DNA of 64,000 bases, taken from positions 58,496 to 122,495 of the forward strand of contig JAHZKX010000082.1 in the NCBI GenBank assembly GCA_022600195.1, read 5' to 3'. Position 1 is the stretch's first letter. Every line of letters begins with the position of its first letter. Shown in pieces: positions 55,834 through 63,997 of the stretch. The notes below the pieces were generated by a model that searched no databases, had not been told where the DNA came from, and saw only the letters and a list, made by a program, of their open reading frames with translations. The stretch is from Planctomycetota bacterium (GTDB lineage Bacteria > Planctomycetota > Planctomycetia > Planctomycetales > Planctomycetaceae). Made by a program: the position numbers and the translations under genes.

Positions 55834-56852
55834 GGATTAGGGTCACTTTTCAATGCTGTCGTTTCTTGAATCATTTTTTGTGCCCAGGCCGCAGCTCCCA
55901 TTACCGTGGAATCGTCCTCCAACTGGGCTGCGATGACTTTGAACGAATCCTTGAAAGTCGGCATAACATTTTTGCGTGTGGCCTTAGCAACCGCATTTAC
56001 TAAGAGATCGGGCATTGCTTCAACCAGACCTCCACCCAGTACAATGACTTCGGGCGAAAACGTATGGACCATATTTCCGGCTGCAATTCCAATATATTCC
56101 GCTGCGCGAAGGATGATATTCATGACACTTTCATCCCCTTCCTCAATAGCAGAAGCAAGGATTCCACTGCGAATGTTGGAAAGGTCTGTGCCTGCCATGG
56201 CTCTGAGTGCGGGTGCGTCCCCGCGATAGGCTGCCTGAGCGGCTGCCGCTGAGATTGCCAATCGACTGGCAAGCGCTTCCAGGCAACCATACTGGCCACA
56301 ACCACATTCGGGACCATCGGGCAAGACTTTGGTATGACCAATTTCCATGCAGGAACTTTTATTGCCCTGAATTAACTGGCCGTGATAGACGGCTCCTCCG
56401 CCAATACCTGTGCCAGGAAAAATGCCAATGGCAGAGGAAGCCTCTTTAGCAGCCCCGAAGCAGTACTCGCCATAGACGCCAGCATCGACATCATTGCAGA
56501 TGACAACTGGACAACCGAATTCTTTCTGCAGGACATCTCTGACGGGAACATCATACCAACCTAGATTGGGGGCTTCAAAAATTATACCTTCTTTGAGGTC
56601 CAGTGGGCCAGGACAGCCAACACCAATTCCCGCTAGTTGACCGGGTTTCAGCTCGGCTTCTTCTAATGCCAGATGAATGGTCTGAAGCATACGCTCCAGA
56701 CCCATTTCAACACCTGCATGACCTTTGGTTTTTCTCCGTTTTTTCCCCAGAGTTTTGTATTCAGAGTCAAGTATTTTGGCCAGCATTTTAGTACCACCCA
56801 AATCAAAACCGGCCCAATAGAGGTTCTTTGTTGCAGCTGCATCGGTTGACAT
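55830..56852 (-). CDS. ROK-family sugar kinase (glucokinase-like)
   Basis: 340 residues. DLGGTKMLAKIL (Asp17) is the ATP/phosphate loop; GVGCPGPLD, the catalytic Asp in VICNDVDAGVYGE, PGTGIGGGAVYHGQ, the ROK zinc site EIGHTKV ... CGCGQYGCLEALAS, and VIVLGGGLVEA are all there. Likely phosphorylates glucose or a related hexose. As the first gene of an operon with ppx and ppk, polyphosphate is a possible phosphoryl donor, as in polyphosphate glucokinases of the same family; no diagnostic residue can be confirmed by eye. Confidence 0.93.
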   Translation of the reverse strand: MSTDAAATKNLYWAGFDLGGTKMLAKILDSEYKTLGKKRRKTKGHAGVEMGLERMLQTIHLALEEAELKPGQLAGIGVGCPGPLDLKEGIIFEAPNLGWYDVPVRDVLQKEFGCPVVICNDVDAGVYGEYCFGAAKEASSAIGIFPGTGIGGGAVYHGQLIQGNKSSCMEIGHTKVLPDGPECGCGQYGCLEALASRLAISAAAAQAAYRGDAPALRAMAGTDLSNIRSGILASAIEEGDESVMNIILRAAEYIGIAAGNMVHTFSPEVIVLGGGLVEAMPDLLVNAVAKATRKNVMPTFKDSFKVIAAQLEDDSTVMGAAAWAQKMIQETTALKSDPNP

Positions 56853-57224
56853 ATTTCTAATTTCTATATTAAGGAATTAATCCTTATTTGAATGTAAATT
56901 ACGATAGTACTTCAAACTACCTTGATTATAACAAACAGATATTGTCGCGTGAATTCCGGCGAATTTAGAACTCGATAAACAAGCGTGGAAATGTTCTGAA
57001 TCCAGAATTGTCGAAGTTATGCGAATGGAATGCTTTCCAGACTCCACTCTGACTCACAGTTGCTAAAAAGACAAGCTCTTTCATCAGTTTCAAAGAATGC
57101 GACAGGCTATTGGCTTTTGGGATAATGCCTGCTTGGATAGACTATATTTATGAGATTTATTCAGTGAGCTGTCAGATTAAGTACGGCTCTATACTAAGGT
57201 TTACTGTACCCTGGGGTTCCTTTC
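56853..57224. other. 372-base divergent intergenic region with one good promoter
   Basis: Between the ROK gene and the zinc-ribbon MotA-like gene. It holds the ROK operon promoter (separate entry). For the right-hand gene I see GGATAAT-like and TATATTTATGAG stretches near 57110-57160 but no convincing -35/-10 pair. No reading frame supported. Confidence 0.5.
56925..56953 (-). promoter_or_regulatory. Candidate promoter of the ROK-ppx-ppk operon
   Basis: Minus strand: perfect TATAAT (56925-56930), 17-base spacer, TTCACG (4 of 6). Leader of about 65 bases. A Pho box was not recognised. Confidence 0.5.
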
Positions 57225-58724
57225 ATGTATTTCCAGTTTCCCTGTGAAAAGTGTTCTAAAAAACTCAAAGTTCGTGATGAAAATATTGGCAAAAAAGTTC
57301 GTTGCCCGTATTGCCAACACACGATGCTGGTTAAAAAGCCGGAAACTCCGGTTATTGATACGTCAGTTGATTTTTCTGCTACGAGTACACCAACACACTC
57401 CACAAAAACACCCAGCAGCCGGGGAGGATCAAAAACCGTATCCAGCGGCTGGGCTGATGGAACAGAAGTCAGTCTTTCCAAGAGTGGTGTGATTGCCATT
57501 GGGTCTACTGTGCTATTTCTCGTGTTGATGTTTCCCTTCCGGAAATTTTACCTGGGGGAACTGTTTTTGGACCGGGGCTGGGTACCATTCGCGCTGGTCT
57601 TTTTAATGAGTTGGTCTGCCACGATTCTGATTTTGAAATCCCGCAAGCTGGCCAAACAGAAGGATTCAATGCTGTTTGATACGCTGCCGACGGATATCTC
57701 CGAAGAGATTTCGGAGAAGACCGTTGCCAAATTCATCGAGCATGTCAAAAACCTGCCCGTTGACCCGCGTGAAAGTTTTCTGGTGAACCGGGTTCTACGA
57801 GGGTTAGAACATTTCAGTGTCTTGAAAAGCAGTGCCGAGGTTTCTAACCGTTTACAATCCCAGTCTGAAATTGATGCTACTGCCATCGATTCCAGCTATA
57901 CTATGCTCAAGGTATTCATCTGGGCGATTCCGATTTTAGGGTTCATTGGTACTGTGATCGGGATTGGTACTGCAGTGGGTGGCTTCTCTGGGGGCATGGA
58001 CGATGCCTCTAATATCTCCGCTCTGAAAGAATCGCTTGGTGAAGTGACAGGCGGATTATCCACTGCCTTTGATACGACACTGGTTGCGCTGGTGATGAGT
58101 ATGCTGGTGATGTTTCCCAGTAGTTCCATGCAGAAATCCGAAGAGGATTTATTGAATTGGGTAGATGAATATTGCAATGAAAACCTCTTAAAACGTCTGA
58201 AAGAGAGTGATCATGTCAGCAGTGGAGATGAAAGAGATCATCGGCGTCTGATACAGCGAACAATAGATAAAGCAATGGCAGACCATCATGCGGAACTGCA
58301 GACATGGACCCAGAAACTGGAGGGTATTGGTAGTACTCTGTCACAGCAGGTGATGAAATCCTGGGGGAAAATTGATGATAAAATTCGTGCTCAACAGGAA
58401 GGGCAACTCGAAAAAGTACAACAGGTCATCGACAAATTAACGACAGAACATCATTCCGTAGTCGAACAGATGGAAACAGTCGAGCAAAAAATGTCTGAGC
58501 TGCAATCGGCTCATGCTGAAAATCTGGATAAGTTAAATGGAGATGCCACTGGAATGGCCGAAGCTGCGGACACTTTGTCACAGTCATTCAGCGGAGTGCA
58601 ACAGGGGTTAAACGGTCTCAATACAGTTTTGTCTGATTTGGGAGAAAAGCAGGTGCTGATTCAGCAGGTCGAAGCACCACGTAAGCGATGGGGATTCTTC
58701 GGCGGATCAAGGAAAGTGCGATAA
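57225..58724 (+). CDS. MotA/TolQ/ExbB-family channel protein with N-terminal zinc ribbon and coiled-coil tail
   Basis: 499 residues. N-terminal zinc ribbon Cys7-x2-Cys10 ... Cys27-x2-Cys30 (CEKC, CPYC), then a Ser/Thr-rich linker. Helices near 86-105 and 121-138, a cytoplasmic domain, then the TolQ/ExbB core: FIWAIPILGFIGTVIGIGTAVGG (about 229-251) and LSTAFDTTLVALVMSMLVMF. The last about 160 residues are Gln/Glu/Leu-rich helices predicted to form a cytoplasmic tail. It forms a unit with the next gene (1 base apart). Confidence 0.87.
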   Translation: MYFQFPCEKCSKKLKVRDENIGKKVRCPYCQHTMLVKKPETPVIDTSVDFSATSTPTHSTKTPSSRGGSKTVSSGWADGTEVSLSKSGVIAIGSTVLFLVLMFPFRKFYLGELFLDRGWVPFALVFLMSWSATILILKSRKLAKQKDSMLFDTLPTDISEEISEKTVAKFIEHVKNLPVDPRESFLVNRVLRGLEHFSVLKSSAEVSNRLQSQSEIDATAIDSSYTMLKVFIWAIPILGFIGTVIGIGTAVGGFSGGMDDASNISALKESLGEVTGGLSTAFDTTLVALVMSMLVMFPSSSMQKSEEDLLNWVDEYCNENLLKRLKESDHVSSGDERDHRRLIQRTIDKAMADHHAELQTWTQKLEGIGSTLSQQVMKSWGKIDDKIRAQQEGQLEKVQQVIDKLTTEHHSVVEQMETVEQKMSELQSAHAENLDKLNGDATGMAEAADTLSQSFSGVQQGLNGLNTVLSDLGEKQVLIQQVEAPRKRWGFFGGSRKVR

Positions 58725-58725
58725 C

Positions 58726-59520
58726 GTGGCCAAAAAGCAGAAAAGTGAGGGAGAAACGGTTTCATTATTTCCGTTTCTAAGTATTCTGGCGTGCGTCATT
58801 GGTGTTCTGACACTCATGATCACCGCCATGGCGCTGAGTCAGATGGATAATCAGGACGATAAATGGAAACGCTTTGAAGAATCAGAGCAACAAAAGGAGA
58901 AAATTACCGAGAAACAGCAGGAAATCGATCAGGTTAAAGAACAGATTGAGGATTTATCAAAATTGAATCGCGAACTGATTCTGGCCCTGGAAGAGTTAAA
59001 AAAAATCAAGCAGGAAAAAAGCAAAATTCCAAACGAGATCAGTCCGAAAGAAAAGGTAAAACTGCTGGCCGAAGCAAATCGATTGTCCAAACGCATCGAA
59101 GAGATCAAGGATGATCCGATGGAACTGCAAAAAGAAATTGATAAACTGAAAGTGGAATTGAACAAACGGGAAAACCCGGTAGCCGCCGAGGTCCGAATTC
59201 AACCCGGAGGCACGGGAGTTGATCTCAACCCAACATTTATTGAATGTACAAAAAATGGAATTATGGTATTAGATGGACCGGCGAAAGACTTAAGGGTCCG
59301 CAGAGACGACCTGACAAAAAGTCTTCCATTTGTTGAATTGCTCGACAAAATAGGTGCTCAAAAGAAAGGGACAGTCATCTTTCTGGTTCGGCAGGATGCC
59401 GTCTATACTTATAATATTGCGTCAAGTGTCTCCCGTTCCCGTTTCTGCCCGAACGGAAAACTTCCCGTTGAAGGGAATGGAAAAATTGATCTGAGCAAAT
59501 TTAAAAACAGTGCCGGCTGA
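58726..59520 (+). CDS. Single-pass membrane protein with coiled coil, partner of the MotA-like protein
   Basis: 264 residues, GTG start 1 base after the previous stop. One N-terminal helix FPFLSILACVIGVLTLMITA sits where ExbD/MotB have theirs, but the ion-carrying Asp of ExbD/MotB is missing: the helix has no acidic residue. A coiled coil (KITEKQQEIDQVKEQIEDL through KEIDKLKVELNKR) of about 110 residues and a small C-terminal beta domain (GTVIFLVRQDAVYTYNIA) follow outside the membrane. No OmpA-like peptidoglycan-binding motif seen. Confidence 0.85.
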   Translation: MAKKQKSEGETVSLFPFLSILACVIGVLTLMITAMALSQMDNQDDKWKRFEESEQQKEKITEKQQEIDQVKEQIEDLSKLNRELILALEELKKIKQEKSKIPNEISPKEKVKLLAEANRLSKRIEEIKDDPMELQKEIDKLKVELNKRENPVAAEVRIQPGGTGVDLNPTFIECTKNGIMVLDGPAKDLRVRRDDLTKSLPFVELLDKIGAQKKGTVIFLVRQDAVYTYNIASSVSRSRFCPNGKLPVEGNGKIDLSKFKNSAG

Positions 59521-59563
59521 AAAACGAAATCAGCTCTGCCGACAGACACCGACAGAGCTGATT
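59519..59563 (-). terminator. Rho-independent terminator after the PQQ-propeller gene
   Basis: AATCAGCTCTG pairs perfectly with CAGAGCTGATT (11 bp, 14-base loop). On the minus strand TTTCGTTTTT follows; on the plus strand there is no T-run, though the stem also lies just after the MotB-like gene. Confidence 0.8.
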
Positions 59564-59589
59564 GAATCTGCAAGATTGTAAATCTTCGT

Positions 59590-60894
59590 TTATTTTTTCA
59601 GATCATAGCACATCAGAACATTCTGCTCTCGCAGGTAAAGCTTTCCGTTGCAAACTACAGGTTGTGCCCAGGCTTTACCCAATACCTGATCTGCTTTGAA
59701 GCTTCCCTTCAGCTTATAACCTTCGGTGGTCGCTTCGATTAAAGCTAATTCTCCACTTTCATAGCGGAAAATCAGATTTCCATCCGCAAACGTCACCGCA
59801 GCGGAACCGGAACCTTCGCCACGAATTTTTCCGCCCCAGACGACTTTACCGGATTTCAAATTGATACAAATGGGAAAGCCTTTGCCATGTCCGTGTCCAC
59901 AATAGATATGATCTTTATAAAGAATCATACCACCATGATGATTTTGTAACGTCTTGGCATTCAGGAAATAAACCTCTTTTGCTTTGATGCCTTTGCCATC
60001 CTTAGATAACTTGACGAGGGCGCTGCCTGTTCCATAACCGGTCGAGCAGAAGACATAATCGCCTGAGACAATCGGCGTTGGAATATTGGCAACTTTATTG
60101 GCAACAGGATTATAGTTCCATAATAGTTTTCCATCACTGGCTCGAACGCCTATTAGGCCTCTGCCTGTGAGTTGCACATATTGTTTCACTCCCCATGCGT
60201 GGGAAATCACTATCGAAGAATAACCGGCTCCGTCTTTGCCTTTTTCTCCCAGGTCTGAGACGGGTGTTTTCCAGATTTCCTTGCCTGTCGTTTTATCGAG
60301 AGCGACCATGATCGCATCTTTTCCGCCGGGCGTGCATAAAACGAGATCGCCATCTACCAGCGGGGATTCAGAAAACCCCCATCCGGACATCATCTTTCCA
60401 TCCCATTCTTCTTTAAAATCTTTCGTCCAGATGATTTCTCCATCTGCAACACTCAGACAGGAAACTGCGCCATTGGTTGAAATGGCGTATAATCGATCAC
60501 CATCGATGGAAGGTGTGCAACGTGCACCGGGATAGCCGTGTTTCGGATTGGAATCAATCAAATTCGTCTTCCACAAAATCTTACCACTATCAGTATTGAC
60601 CGCGATCACGGCCTGACCTTCTGGAAGGTTGCCAGTTGTAAAAAGGCGGTTGTCTTTGATAGAAACACTGGCATAGCCTTTTCCCAGTCCGCTGGCAGTC
60701 CAGGTTAATTTCGGAGGGCTTTCGTTCCAATCCTGAATGAGTCCTGTATCACTGGAAAGGTTTTTGCGATCGGGGCCTCTCCATTGCTCCCATGATTTTG
60801 AAAGTTGACTGGGCTCTGCCGCAGATAAAAATAATGGAAATCCGCAAACCAGCAATGCTCCCAGGAGCAGGCGAACGGGCATGGATGAACTCAT
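59590..60894 (-). CDS. Exported PQQ-binding-like beta-propeller protein
   Basis: 434 residues from ATG 60894 (AAGGA upstream; frame begins at TTG 60900). Signal peptide LLLGALLVCGFPLFLSAAE. Propeller blades of the PQQ type, each with a W/Y...G...W pattern: WEQWRGPDRKNLSSDTG, INTDSGKILWKTNL, CLSVADGEIIWTKDF, LDKTTGKEIWKTPV, RASDGKLLWNYNP. It lacks the metal/PQQ residues of true dehydrogenases as far as I can see, so it probably acts as a scaffold or sugar-binding protein. Confidence 0.88.
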   Translation of the reverse strand: MSSSMPVRLLLGALLVCGFPLFLSAAEPSQLSKSWEQWRGPDRKNLSSDTGLIQDWNESPPKLTWTASGLGKGYASVSIKDNRLFTTGNLPEGQAVIAVNTDSGKILWKTNLIDSNPKHGYPGARCTPSIDGDRLYAISTNGAVSCLSVADGEIIWTKDFKEEWDGKMMSGWGFSESPLVDGDLVLCTPGGKDAIMVALDKTTGKEIWKTPVSDLGEKGKDGAGYSSIVISHAWGVKQYVQLTGRGLIGVRASDGKLLWNYNPVANKVANIPTPIVSGDYVFCSTGYGTGSALVKLSKDGKGIKAKEVYFLNAKTLQNHHGGMILYKDHIYCGHGHGKGFPICINLKSGKVVWGGKIRGEGSGSAAVTFADGNLIFRYESGELALIEATTEGYKLKGSFKADQVLGKAWAQPVVCNGKLYLREQNVLMCYDLKK

Positions 60895-61174
60895 AGTCAA
60901 TTAGTCCTTATGTAAAATCTTTTAGACCAGGTGGGAATTAAAATTGAGATTATCACAGCCACTTTTTGCATGAGGATTTTAATAAGATGGTGTGATGGCC
61001 TCTTGAGGTAAGACACGGTCGCAGCTGATAATTATATGAGCCCGCTCGTCCTGCTGCAATCAATGCCCGAAAAATCCTGAACAAGAATCCCGTGATTTCT
61101 CATTCAGTTGGTGGAATAGAAATCAATGCAAGCAATGCCCAGAGAAGACTTTGTGCAGGAATCATGGTCAGGGA

Positions 61175-61540
61175 TTACCTGGAGTTGTGAAGGGCGTTGG
61201 CGACCCTTTGACGTAACTCATTCTGGGAGATCTTAGAAATGCGAAAGACTTTCAGGGCAGTGGTTTCCCCTTTATGGAGCGCGATTTGCGAACGTTTGAG
61301 TTTGAGTCCCTCTTTTATGACTTTCAGCAGCGCTCGATTCGCTTTCCCCTTTTCAGGTGCCTGTGTCACACAAACCTTGAGCCTGCCATCATGAATGCCT
61401 TCAATCTGGTTTTTGCTTGATTTAGGTTGTGCGCGAATGGGGAGTAGAACAAATGCCCCCTCTGCTTCAAATTGTAATTCTTTCGTTTCGTCGATGTTTC
61501 CGTTTCCTGTTTGATTAGTCCAACCCCGTATACAGGGCAC
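61175..61540 (-). CDS. DUF167/YggU family protein
   Basis: 121 residues. The core PIRAQPKSSKNQIEGIHDGRLKVCVTQAPEKGKANRALLKVI is the YggU signature, and LKRSQIALHKGETTALKVFRI closes the small alpha/beta fold. The N-terminal 25 residues seem unconserved. The ATG lies inside the YggS gene (26-base overlap); an ATC 45 bases later with AGGAAACGG upstream is the only less-overlapping alternative. Role unknown, though YggU and YggS commonly sit together. Confidence 0.85.
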   Translation of the reverse strand: MPCIRGWTNQTGNGNIDETKELQFEAEGAFVLLPIRAQPKSSKNQIEGIHDGRLKVCVTQAPEKGKANRALLKVIKEGLKLKRSQIALHKGETTALKVFRISKISQNELRQRVANALHNSR

Positions 61541-62216
61541 TTCCGATCCGAATCAGAGTGGATCCCTCTTCAATCGCGATTTCAAAATCTCCACTCATAC
61601 CCATCGATAGTTCCGTCAGTTGTATCGAAGGGGGCGAAACTGTCTGAAGTTGGTCACGAAGTTGAGATAACTCACGGAACACGGGTCGCGCCAATTCCGG
61701 ATCTGCACTGTGGGATGCCATTGTCATCAGTCCCTCGACTCTTACGTGAGGAACTTCACAGATCGCGTTCCAGTTGCTCAGCAATTCTTCTGGAGCAAAT
61801 CCCTTCTTGTTCTGTTCACGCGAGAGATTAACCTCAATGAGAACGTGTGGCTGCAAACCGGATTCCGCCGCAATGCGTCCGATGGTCGATAATAACTTCA
61901 ATGAATCAATAGAGTGAATCAGGCTGGTGTGTGTGATAGTGCGCCTGACTTTATTGCGTTGTAAAGGGCCTATGAAATGCCAATGCAAGTGGTCGGCAAA
62001 CTGGAGAGCTCTTTCATCCAGTTGTTGAGATCTGCTTTCGGCAAATTGAGTGCAACCCAATTCTACCAATGCCTTAACCCATTCGGTGTGAGCATATTTG
62101 GTGACCGCCACAAATCTGACCGAAGCTGTAGAGCGTTGTGAGCGTAAGCAGGCTTCATGAATGCGATGTTGAATCTTCGAATAATTTTTGTGAATGATGC
62201 CTTTCAGGTCTTCCAT
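61515..62216 (-). CDS. YggS/PLPBP family pyridoxal-phosphate homeostasis protein
   Basis: 233 residues. The PLP lysine is Lys40 in VAVTKYAH. HWHFIGPLQRNKVR, VLIEVNLSREQNKKGF, VEGLMTMASHS and LSMGMSGDFEIAIEEGSTLIRIGSALYTG are the family's landmarks. The last is the phosphate-binding GSTxVRxG region. It binds PLP and balances B6 vitamers and amino-acid pools. It is followed by the overlapping DUF167 gene. Confidence 0.96.
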   Translation of the reverse strand: MEDLKGIIHKNYSKIQHRIHEACLRSQRSTASVRFVAVTKYAHTEWVKALVELGCTQFAESRSQQLDERALQFADHLHWHFIGPLQRNKVRRTITHTSLIHSIDSLKLLSTIGRIAAESGLQPHVLIEVNLSREQNKKGFAPEELLSNWNAICEVPHVRVEGLMTMASHSADPELARPVFRELSQLRDQLQTVSPPSIQLTELSMGMSGDFEIAIEEGSTLIRIGSALYTGLD

Positions 62217-62353
62217 CCCCTAGCTTTCCACAGTTGAGGTTCATTGTCTCACTTCTTTTGATCAACATCGAACGTCAAACAAAAGGGCAACAAGTCGCAG
62301 TATATAAAAAGATTTTGATAGAATCGAATACAGAACACGAGTTATGCAGTGAA

Positions 62354-62761
62354 TTAATCATTAACTTTTCCTAGAAATCTGACACCGTATTCCCAGAATT
62401 TTTCTTCTTCAATTTCCTTGTTCCTGACAATTTCCGCTCGAAACCAGGTAACTTGATTGTCCTGAACGGGAATACCGACCTGAATCTGCTTCTGGTAAAT
62501 CCGAAATGGATAAATGAAGGAAAGGCCTGATTGTGATATTGAGCGGGACCAGACTTTAATGGCGTTGACTTCATCTGAAACGGAGCAGTTGTCAGGAGGA
62601 GTTGTTATCCAGACGACTCCGCGAAAGTCTTTGCGTTCATGTGTTCTGTTTTCTGAAAAATGTGCATCGGTCCTTTTTTCGAGTCGGTCCAATGTGTCCA
62701 GAATACGAGAAATCGCGCGATTCTGCTTGTCAGTATATTGTTCTAAGTTAATGAGACCCAT
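62354..62761 (-). CDS. PilZ-like domain protein
   Basis: 135 residues. After an N-terminal helical part (RAISRILDTLDRLEKRTDAH), RTHERKDFRGVVWI matches the RxxxR switch of PilZ, and the later RSISQSGLSF the [D/N]xSxxG box with Ser in place of Asp. EYGVRFLGK ends the barrel as in many PilZ domains. A c-di-GMP effector is therefore likely but the box is not perfect. Downstream of the Hpt-response-regulator pair by about 190 bases. Confidence 0.7.
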   Translation of the reverse strand: MGLINLEQYTDKQNRAISRILDTLDRLEKRTDAHFSENRTHERKDFRGVVWITTPPDNCSVSDEVNAIKVWSRSISQSGLSFIYPFRIYQKQIQVGIPVQDNQVTWFRAEIVRNKEIEEEKFWEYGVRFLGKVND

Positions 62762-62954
62762 TAATCTGCATTCATTTTAAAAAGATGTCTTATACTGCTT
62801 TCTTACATGTTAACTCGTTATTTGCCTTTGAAGGTTTCGTATAAATCGCTCGTCAGTAAGTGTATGTCGTAACCGAATGCAGTCAAGATTTTCCTTTTTG
62901 AACTACATTTATTTACTCAATTCTCAGTGATCGCTGTTTTGTGAATCTGGATAT

Positions 62955-63566
62955 TTATACGATTCCCACCGTTTCGATAAATTTTTCCAGCGTGCTGACT
63001 TCCGAGTTCAAGCAGCCTATCACTTTTTCAGCAGCATCAGAATTTCCCGACTCAATAATTTCTTTGACTGTTTCCTTCAATTCTTGAGTCGCCTTGTAGA
63101 GGTCCAATTGTTTCCCGTTTGATGCGGTAACAGGTCCTTTAGCCACCAGTTCTTTGATTGCCTCTTCGAGTTCTTTCTGGTCCAGTGGTTTGAACATCAC
63201 CTTCGAAATGCCTATCTCTTTCGCCAGCTTCAGGCGGTGGACGTCTTTGTCTTGTAAATTCTTTTCCAGTCGCAGTGCAGTCATCAGAATAAACTGTGGG
63301 GGATCGAGTTGCCCTTCATCGGTATATCTTTCTAATTTTTGCGCTTCCTGATATAATAATTTTTGCGCTTCCTGATATAAATCGACACCATCCATGCCGC
63401 GCATCATCAAATCGGTTATAACGATATTAATATCATTATCTGTTTTCAGATAATTTAAAGCCTCGAAGCCGGAAGTGGCTGTACAAGCTATATATCCAAA
63501 TTTTTCAATCAGTCGGGCATGAAAGTGACAAGAGTAACCAACCTCATCAACTATTAATATTTTCAT
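62955..63566 (-). CDS. Response regulator receiver protein with an internal tandem duplication
   Basis: 203 residues from ATG 63566: this start overlaps the Hpt gene stop as ATGA and has AAAGG 8 bases upstream, whereas the ATG at 63572 lies too close. Receiver residues: Asp7/Glu8 (LIVDEV), phospho-acceptor Asp52 (ITDLMMRGMDG), Thr96 (LMTA) and Lys126 (MFKPLD). Residues 63-78 are a perfect eight-residue duplication. The C-terminal about 70 residues are helical and contain no DNA-binding motif, so output is through protein contacts. Confidence 0.9.
   Translation of the reverse strand: MKILIVDEVGYSCHFHARLIEKFGYIACTATSGFEALNYLKTDNDINIVITDLMMRGMDGVDLYQEAQKLLYQEAQKLERYTDEGQLDPPQFILMTALRLEKNLQDKDVHRLKLAKEIGISKVMFKPLDQKELEEAIKELVAKGPVTASNGKQLDLYKATQELKETVKEIIESGNSDAAEKVIGCLNSEVSTLEKFIETVGIV
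63333..63380. repeat. Perfect 24-base tandem duplication inside the receiver gene
   Basis: Two identical 24-base copies (63333-63356 and 63357-63380), in frame, each coding LYQEAQKL on the minus strand. No mismatch between them, so the duplication appears recent. Confidence 0.97.
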
Positions 63567-63997
63567 GTACATCGCCTTTGGATGGAATCTATTTTCTCAG
63601 GTGATGAATGAACGTTGTTGCACTCCTGTGACATCAACATTTTTAATTCAACGACGAGTTGAGAAATTTCTTTTTCAAGAGAATGGTATTTGATCAGGGA
63701 TTCATCTAGCTGTCCTGATTCTGCATCATCTTCTAACATTAATAGAAGGTGATAGGGATCCAGTTTTGTATAGTTTCCGATCAATCCCTTACAGGCATGT
63801 GCTGTGTCTGACAACTTCTGAGAATCATCTTCCTCTATAGCCTGCTTTATGTCTTGCATCTGCTGAGGTATATAACTCAGGAAAAGTTCGATCATTTCTT
63901 TGAGGAACTCAACATCACCCATCGTCATCCGAAGCACTTGATTGCGGTTGATCAAGCGCCACTTTTGATGAACGGTCACTAATTTTGGATTTAACAT
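63563..63997 (-). CDS. Histidine phosphotransfer (Hpt) domain protein
   Basis: 144 residues. The phospho-acceptor is His67 in DTAHACKGLIGNY, matching HxLKGxxxxxG with Cys for the Leu. Helical throughout, the Hpt bundle. The ATG stands at the window edge with a TAG codon directly upstream in frame, so the gene is complete. Its stop overlaps the ATG of the response-regulator gene, so the two are translationally coupled and probably exchange phosphate. A sensor kinase may lie beyond the window. Confidence 0.88.
   Translation of the reverse strand: MLNPKLVTVHQKWRLINRNQVLRMTMGDVEFLKEMIELFLSYIPQQMQDIKQAIEEDDSQKLSDTAHACKGLIGNYTKLDPYHLLLMLEDDAESGQLDESLIKYHSLEKEISQLVVELKMLMSQECNNVHSSPEKIDSIQRRCT

Noticed and set aside
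57225..59520. Full Zorya anti-phage system
   Set aside because: Only ZorA/ZorB-like members; no ZorC, ZorD helicase or ZorE nuclease nearby, and the ZorB-like protein lacks a peptidoglycan-binding domain and the TM Asp.
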